DNA of 64,000 nucleotides, taken from Nymphaea colorata (lineage: Eukaryota; Streptophyta; Magnoliopsida; Nymphaeales; Nymphaeaceae). The translations under genes were made by a program, and so were the position numbers. Of the stretch, positions 58,320-64,000 are shown piece by piece (positions within the stretch are counted from its first letter, which is position 1; every line of letters begins with the position of its first letter). Under the pieces are notes generated by a model, which ran no database searches, had not been told where the DNA came from, and saw only the letters and a program-made list of their open reading frames with translations. Location: positions 22,537,934 to 22,601,933 of the forward strand of contig NC_045138.2 of assembly GCF_008831285.2 (NCBI RefSeq), read 5' to 3'.

Positions 58320-59094
58320 TTCAACACTATGGAATGATACTCATTGCTACCATTCTCATTATATTATATGTCATTGTTTTAATTATAGCTGATTATTTTA
58401 ATATTTTATAGTGATAATCTAATTATTTGTTTCTTTTTAATTTCTGAAATGTAGGAACCAGACGGTGATGCCTCTTCTAAAGTATTACATGGTTTTAATG
58501 AGAAGAGTAGTGTGCAGGACAGAAGACTAGTTATCTAGCGAGTTGTCATAGTTATTTTTGTTTCATGGCTTACAACAGTTGAATATTTTAGACAATTTGT
58601 ATTTTGTAGTTTTACTTAATACATGTGACTATATAGATGTTTAAACATTTTACAATAATGATGTTTTTGTTATAATATTATGGATCGTGTTATCGAATGT
58701 ATTGATTTGCATATAACATATTGTTATGAATTTTGTACTTATTTTGATATAACATGTTCAAAAAATAAGATATCATATAGCAGACAGAACAAATATAATA
58801 GCCAAAATTGATTAGAGAAGATACAAACAACGGATAAAATAGACGGTTCGAACATAACATAAACAAATACCAGACAGAACAGACAGAAGTAACCATGGAA
58901 GACACAAACATCGGATATGACAAAAACAAACGTTAGACAGAACAAACACACACAAAACAAACACCGAACAAGAAGAACGTAGTGTTCTGTTTGTAAAATC
59001 ATCAATCAGTGGACAAGAAACATTATTGTCCATGATGACAGGACAATAGTGTAAGGGACATGACGTCCTATCTATCATGTCCCAATGAACAACA
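58320..59094. other. Right non-coding terminus of the Harbinger element
   Basis: No coding sequence. The last 300 bp are rich in ACAGA(A/C)(C/A)A-type words (TTCTGTCTG on the other strand), which recur in the relic at 40.3 kb and probably form transposase-binding subterminal repeats. The minus-strand open frames at 58,690-59,162 run over this low-complexity sequence. Confidence 0.5.
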
Positions 59095-59107
59095 ATCAAA
59101 CAACCTC
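59095..59107 (-). repeat. Right terminal inverted repeat of Harbinger element
   Basis: ATCAAACAACCTC, the inverted partner of 50,790-50,802, followed by TTA at 59,108-59,110. Confidence 0.8.
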
Positions 59108-59979
59108 TTAAGTAATTAACCTTAACCCATACAAATAGTCTTGATGAGTGGTCTAGTGTCATGTATGAGCATGTATGATCAATAGCCTACACTAGCCCGT
59201 ACAAAATGTTTTATATATACATTGGTACTCATTAATTTTTTTCACTTACTTATATACTGAGTGCCTCTTAAAACTGAAATTACAATATTAGTTTCCATAA
59301 CCGAAGTATTCTGGCTCTACTAATGGGCGTTCATAATTCATAGTTGGCAGAGGGTTTAATACCTTATTCTTCTACTTCATGTTTTACATCATTGTGACAC
59401 ACTATAAGCTTGAAAGCTCTCGGATACTTCTCAAACAACGCCTAAATGTATTTATACCATTCACTTGGTCGAGCCGATAAAAATATTCACTTCTGATATA
59501 TTGTTCGCCATACCAGATATTATAAGTTCTGAAAAATTTCATTGTGAAAATCAAGAATAGATAAGGGGAAAGAGAAGTAATGCAACACTCCATCCCTTAC
59601 ATTAACTTCCCTTTTAATCCAATGTCAACATCTCCCGATTCCATAGGATAGCAGTATTTTGGAGTCGTTTGGCTGTTAAAACAGTATATTAATGTTCGAA
59701 AGATTAAAACAGATTTAGCGAATACTAAAACTAATGTTTTATAAATTTCCCTAATTTTTTGAGTGGATTCATACAACACTCGCATACTGTTCTACCTTTC
59801 AAAGGACCTCAACCTCTAAAGGATCGTTTGAATGAACTGGAACAATGCGGAACAAATGGTCCAAATAAACGGATTCGGGTTTACTCCTAGACAAAGCACG
59901 GGACCGAAAAGTCTAACCGACTAGGTTAGAGGCACCGCGGCGGCAACCACAGAAGAGGCGGTCGAGAGGGCACCCGCAC
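59108..59979 (+). promoter_or_regulatory. Upstream (promoter) region of BRR2
   Basis: Between the Harbinger end and the putative BRR2 leader. No clear canonical TATA box; a TATATATGC word lies near 59,998. Housekeeping genes in plants are often TATA-less, so the transcription start is not assigned. Two short minus-strand open frames (59,402-59,593 and 59,597-59,785) have no domain support. Confidence 0.35.
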
Positions 59980-60152
59980 GAAGGCGTCCACCACAGATAT
60001 ATATGCAGGAAGCTGCTCCATCTCAACTCCTGGCTCGTTTCGTCTCCTCCTGTAAGACAGGGGAACGAGGAAAGGAGGGAGAGATATTGGCAGGAAGAGG
60101 GAAAGCAAGTTGGGAAGTGTTGTGCATAGTCATACCTTCTTTTCTCTCCTGG

Positions 60153-60459
60153 TACGTCTCTCTCTCTCTCTCTTTCTCTCCCTCTCTCTCACTCACTCAC
60201 ACACACACACACATACACGCACAGAGACACGGACGTTCATCATAATCTGTAAAGTCTTTACACTGGGTTATCATTCTATTCCTTGATTTGACGCCTTGTC
60301 CTTGTTTTTTACCGGCATTCTTCTTCTTCTTCATGTTCTTCTTTTAATTCCCTGTTGATTGAATGTTCAAGGGATGTAGTTGAGTTCCATTTTGCTCGTT
60401 TCTCTCATTTCTTTCTCTCTGTCTGATTTATTTTCTTTTCTTCGCTTTTCATTTGCCAG
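60153..60459 (+). other. Probable intron in the BRR2 5' UTR
   Basis: TCCTG|GTACGTCT forms a good donor and TTCATTTGCCAG|GAAG a good acceptor with a pyrimidine-rich tract before it. The intron starts with long CT and CA microsatellites (60,155-60,216). Leader introns are common in plant housekeeping genes. Not proven without transcript data. Confidence 0.6.
60155..60216. repeat. CT then CA microsatellite at the 5' splice site of the leader intron
   Basis: Interrupted (CT)n followed by (CA)n begins two bases after the donor GT. Confidence 0.9.
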
Positions 60460-60600
60460 GAAGTAGCTGGTCGATCGAGGTATACGGGTTTTCAAAGTAT
60501 TTCTGTGGACGAACTTAGGGTTTTCCTGTAGGGGCTCTTGGGGAGGCTAAATTAGGGTCTTCGTTGAATTTCGAGGTTCGTTACTCTGTTTGGGTTTCAA

Positions 60601-63567
60601 ATGGCGCATTTGGGAGGCGGTGCTGAAGCACACGCGCGGTTCAAGCAGTATGAGTACCGGGCAAACTCGAGTTTGGTCCTGACTACTGACACTCGTCCTC
60701 GGGACACCCATGAACCCACTGGGGAACCGGAGTCGCTCTGGGGGAAGATTGATCCGAAGAAATTTGGCGACAGAGTGTTCCATGGCAAGCCCCCAGAGCT
60801 AGAAGAGAAGTTGAAGAAGTCGAAGAGAAAGAAGGAGAGGGAACCTGCTTCTGTGCCACTGAAGCGGGACAGCAAGCGAAGGAAGCTTCAGGAAGAAAGC
60901 GTGCTCTCGCTGGCTGATGAGGGGGTTTATCGGCCGAAGACAAAAGAGACCAGAGCTGCATACGAGGCTCTGCTCGGAATGATACAGCAGCAGTTTGGCG
61001 GGCAGCCCCAGGACATACTCAGCGGGGCTGCGGATGAGGTCCTGAAGGTGCTGAAGAACGATAAGACCAAAAACCCCGACAAGAAGAAGGAGATCGAGAG
61101 TCTGCTGAACCCAGTCTCACAGCAGTTCTTCGATCAGTTAGTATCTATTGGCAAACTCATCACTGATTATGAGGATGGAGCTGATGCAGGTAATACTGGG
61201 GGCACTGGAGAGCCCATTGATGACGATATTGGTGTCGCTGTAGAATTTGAAGATGAAGAGGAGGACGAGGAGAGTGACCTGGATCAGGTTCAGGAGCCCT
61301 CGGAGGGGGAAGAGGACGATGATGTGCAGGATGCTAACGGTATGGGAGGTATGCAGATGAGCCATGGCATCGATGATGATGAACTGGTGGAGGCGGATGA
61401 GGGGTTGAATGTTCAGGATATTGATGCCTACTGGCTTCAAAGGAAGATATCTCAGGCTTATGAAAATATCGACCCTCAACAGAGCCAAAAGCTTGCAGAA
61501 GAAGTGCTGAAAATATTGGCTGAAGGAGGGAAAGATAAAGATGTGGGCAACAATGTGGACAGAGATGTGGAGAACAAACTGGTGATGCTTCTTAATTATG
61601 AACATTTTAAGCTTATTAAGCTGATCACGCATAATAGGTTAAAAATTGTATGGTGTACCCGCCTGGCAAGAGCTGAGGATCAAGAGCAAAAGAAGCTTAT
61701 TGAGGAGGAAATGCTGAACGGTGGGCCAGGTTTAGCTGCAATCCTTGAGCAGCTTCATGCCACAAGAGCCACTGCAAAGGAGCGGCAAAAGAATTTGGAA
61801 AAGAGTATCAGAGAGGAGGCTAGACGGCTGAAAGATGAGACCGGGGCAGGGGATAGATATCGTAGGTCCGATCGAGAAGGTGTTGGTGCAGATAACAGCT
61901 GGTTGAAAGGACAGCGCCAGCTGTTAGATTTGGAGAGCATTGCATTTCACCAAGGTGGTCTGTTAATGTCTAAAAAGAAATGTGAGCTTCCTCCTGGCAC
62001 TTTTAGAACTGCTCGGAAGGGATATGAGGAGGTTCATGTGCCAGCATTGAAAGCAAAACCTTTGACAGCAGGGGAAGAACTTGTTAAAATCTCATCCATG
62101 CCAGATTGGGCACAGCCAGCATTTGCTGAAATGAAGCAGCTCAACAGGGTTCAGAGCAAGGTTTATGAGACAGCTCTTTTTACACCAAAGAATATCCTTC
62201 TATGTGCACCTACTGGTGCTGGTAAGACGAATGTTGCTATGCTGACAATTCTCCAACAGATTGCTCTGTATAGGAATCAAGACGGATCTGTTAATACAAG
62301 CAAATTCAAAATTGTATACGTAGCTCCCATGAAAGCCTTGGTTGCTGAAGTTGTTGGAAACTTATCCAAGCGTTTGCAGTCCTATGGCATCTCTGTCCAA
62401 GAACTTACTGGGGATCAGACACTCTCCCGCAAACAGATAGAGGACACTCAGATAATAGTAACAACACCTGAGAAATGGGATATTATTACAAGGAAATCTG
62501 GTGACCGCACCTATACTCAGCTTGTGAAGCTATTGATTATTGATGAGATTCATCTTCTTCATGATAACAGAGGGCCTGTTCTTGAAAGTATCGTTGCTAG
62601 AACGGTAAGACAAGTAGAGACCACAAAAGAACTTATCAGACTGGTTGGTCTATCTGCTACACTTCCCAACTACGAGGATGTTGCATTATTTTTGCGTGTA
62701 GACCCTTCAGAAGGTCTGTTTCATTTTGACAATAGTTACAGGCCCTGCCCACTTGCTCAACAGTACATTGGAATAACTGTCAAAAAGCCCTTGCAGAGAT
62801 TTCAGCTGATGAATGAAATATGTTACGAGAAGGTTATGGGTGTTGCGGGAAAGCAGCAGGTGTTAATCTTTGTCCACTCGAGGAAAGAAACTGCAAAAAC
62901 TGCTCGTGCTATAAGGGACACTGCTCTTGCAAACGATGCCCTTGGACGGTTCATGAATGAAGATAGTGCTAGTCAAGAGATTCTTCGGAGTGAATCTGAA
63001 AAGGTCAAGAACAACGATCTTAAAGATCTTCTTCCTTATGGTTTTGCAATTCATCACGCAGGGATGGCTAGAGTAGACAGAACACTTGTTGAGGAACTTT
63101 TTGCTGATGGACATGTAAGGGTTTTGGTGTCAACAGCAACTCTTGCGTGGGGTGTTAACTTGCCGGCACATACTGTCATCATAAAAGGAACCCAAGTATA
63201 TAATCCAGAAAAAGGTGCCTGGACTGAACTAAGTCCACTGGATGTTATGCAGATGCTTGGTCGTGCAGGAAGACCTCAATATGACTCGTATGGGGAAGGG
63301 ATAATACTGACAGGCCATAGTGAGCTGCAGTATTATCTTTCCCTTATGAATGAGCAGCTTCCGATAGAGAGTCAGTTTGTTTCTAAACTAGCAGATCAGT
63401 TGAATGCGGAAATTGTTCTTGGAACTGTTCAGAATGCAAGAGAGGCATGCACATGGATTGGGTACACGTACCTGTACATTCGTATGCTTCGAAATCCTGT
63501 ACTGTATGGAATGGCTGCTGATGTATTGGAGAATGACCAAACATTGGAAGAACGGAGAGCAGACCTG
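60601..63567 (+). CDS. BRR2: BRR2 U5 snRNP helicase, first coding exon (partial gene)
   Basis: BRR2 (plant DExH12-type; SNRNP200 in humans) is the Ski2-like RNA helicase of the U5 snRNP that unwinds U4/U6 to activate the spliceosome in the nucleus. The start ATG (TTTCAAATGGCG) opens MAHLGGGAEAHARFKQYEYR, the conserved N-terminus of plant BRR2, and no better upstream start exists. The exon encodes 989 residues of an expected roughly 2,170. It contains an N-terminal region with an acidic stretch (about 190-260), then the first helicase cassette: Walker A PTGAGKT (537-543), TPEKWD (622-627), DEIH (648-651), SATLPN (685-690), STATLAWGVN (near 843) and QMLGRAGRPQ (884-893). It ends at RRADL followed by a GTAAGC donor at 63,568, phase 0. 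No frameshift or stop interrupts it. The second, regulatory cassette and both Sec63 domains lie beyond the window. Confidence 0.97.
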
Positions 63568-64000
63568 GTAAGCCAGTAATTTCATTATGATTATTTGAAC
63601 CTTCTCCTTTGCTCTTAGTATACATCTGTGTCACAGGGGTGCTCCTAAACGGCTGTTGCACCCATATCCCCGTATTGACACTGATGCTGGTGTTTTTTCC
63701 GACACAGCACCTCCAGTATGGTCAGCTGAACTGGGCCAAAACTAACCATTTTACATGCGCACCTGACTAAACTAGCTCTAATACAAAGGATTTATATTGA
63801 CTAAAATGTAAATATAGATAACTACAGCTACTAAACAGTTAATTAACTATATAACAAATGATACGCACACACATATTTATATGCTTGCTGCATTTGAACA
63901 TAAATTTTTTTGAAAATTACTGCATCCAAATATGCAACCACACCAGCACCTGCACCCCTCATCCATATGATTTAGGTATAGAGACATACATGCACACATG
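63568..64000 (+). other. BRR2 intron (continues beyond the window)
   Basis: Starts GTAAGCCAGTAA; the frame stops four codons later, so translation must continue in a downstream exon. The next BRR2 residues expected after RRADL are not encoded before position 64,000. The sequence is AT-rich with no other gene seen. Confidence 0.8.

Larger units (their letters stand above)
50790..59107 (+). mobile_element. PIF/Harbinger DNA transposon, 8.3 kb, inactive
   Basis: Bounded by TIRs GAGGTTGATTGAT (left) and GAGGTTGTTTGAT (right, other strand), 12 of 13 identical, and flanked on both sides by TTA, the 3-bp target duplication typical of PIF/Harbinger. Both ends also share subterminal TGTCCTGT(C) and GGACA words. 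Inside are a TATA box and 5'-UTR-like exon, a possible ORF1 remnant, and two transposase exons separated by an intron invaded by mitochondrial DNA. The transposase is broken. The larger-than-usual size comes from the mitochondrial insert and about 3 kb of unexplained sequence in the left half. Its right end lies about 1.5 kb upstream of the BRR2 start codon. Confidence 0.82.

Noticed and set aside
58690-59162. Overlapping hydrophobic minus-strand frames
   Set aside because: They cover the TTCTGTCTG-rich right terminus of the Harbinger element; no domain and no start context.
1-64000. CRISPR arrays, bacterial-type operons or integrons
   Set aside because: The window is plant nuclear DNA; all tandem repeats seen are micro/minisatellites or transposon-derived, with no spacer structure.

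Overview
The window is nuclear DNA of a flowering plant. It is AT-rich and repeat-dense, with long CT, AT and CA microsatellites, plant-type Ty1/copia elements, L1-type LINE pieces, tRNA-derived SINEs, a PIF/Harbinger transposon and a piece of plant mitochondrial DNA. The only host gene I can support is at the right end: the first coding exon of BRR2, the U5 snRNP RNA helicase. The sequence does not let me name the species.

Layout. 1-4.06 kb: a badly decayed copia element (+). 4.1-13.4 kb: no genes, but small tandem repeats and several MITE-like elements. 13.4-17.0 kb: a tandem cluster of SINE-like units followed by a second decayed copia element (+). 17.6-24.1 kb: LINE reverse-transcriptase fragments, a SINE with a perfect 16-bp target-site duplication, and a hAT-like MITE. 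24.9-33.9 kb: three head-to-tail copies of a 4.0-4.5 kb non-coding repeat resembling long LTRs. 35.7-36.6 kb: promoter-like sequence with a telo-box but no recognisable gene body. 37.5-38.3 kb: a LINE 3' fragment. 40.3-40.7 kb: a relic Harbinger end. 42,991-48,728: a structurally complete copia element on the minus strand with two LTRs, PBS, PPT and a 5-bp target-site duplication, but broken frames. 50,790-59,107: an 8.3-kb PIF/Harbinger element bounded by TIRs and a TTA duplication. 60,601 onward: BRR2.

The most unusual structure is the Harbinger element. Its two transposase exons are separated by an intron at the position I expect for this family. That intron is swollen to about 1.67 kb by mitochondrial-derived DNA that includes two separated ccmFC-like pieces. 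The transposase is dead: it has stops, a frameshift and a lysine at the third catalytic acidic position. Its C-terminal tail carries a nearly perfect in-frame 126-bp duplication. The left half of the element holds a TATA box, a 5'-UTR-like exon and about 3 kb not explained by known Harbinger genes. The right end lies about 1.5 kb upstream of the BRR2 start codon.

The repeats are not a cooperating gene system. They record nested insertions next to one conserved housekeeping gene. All family names come from reading motifs by eye; no database was searched.
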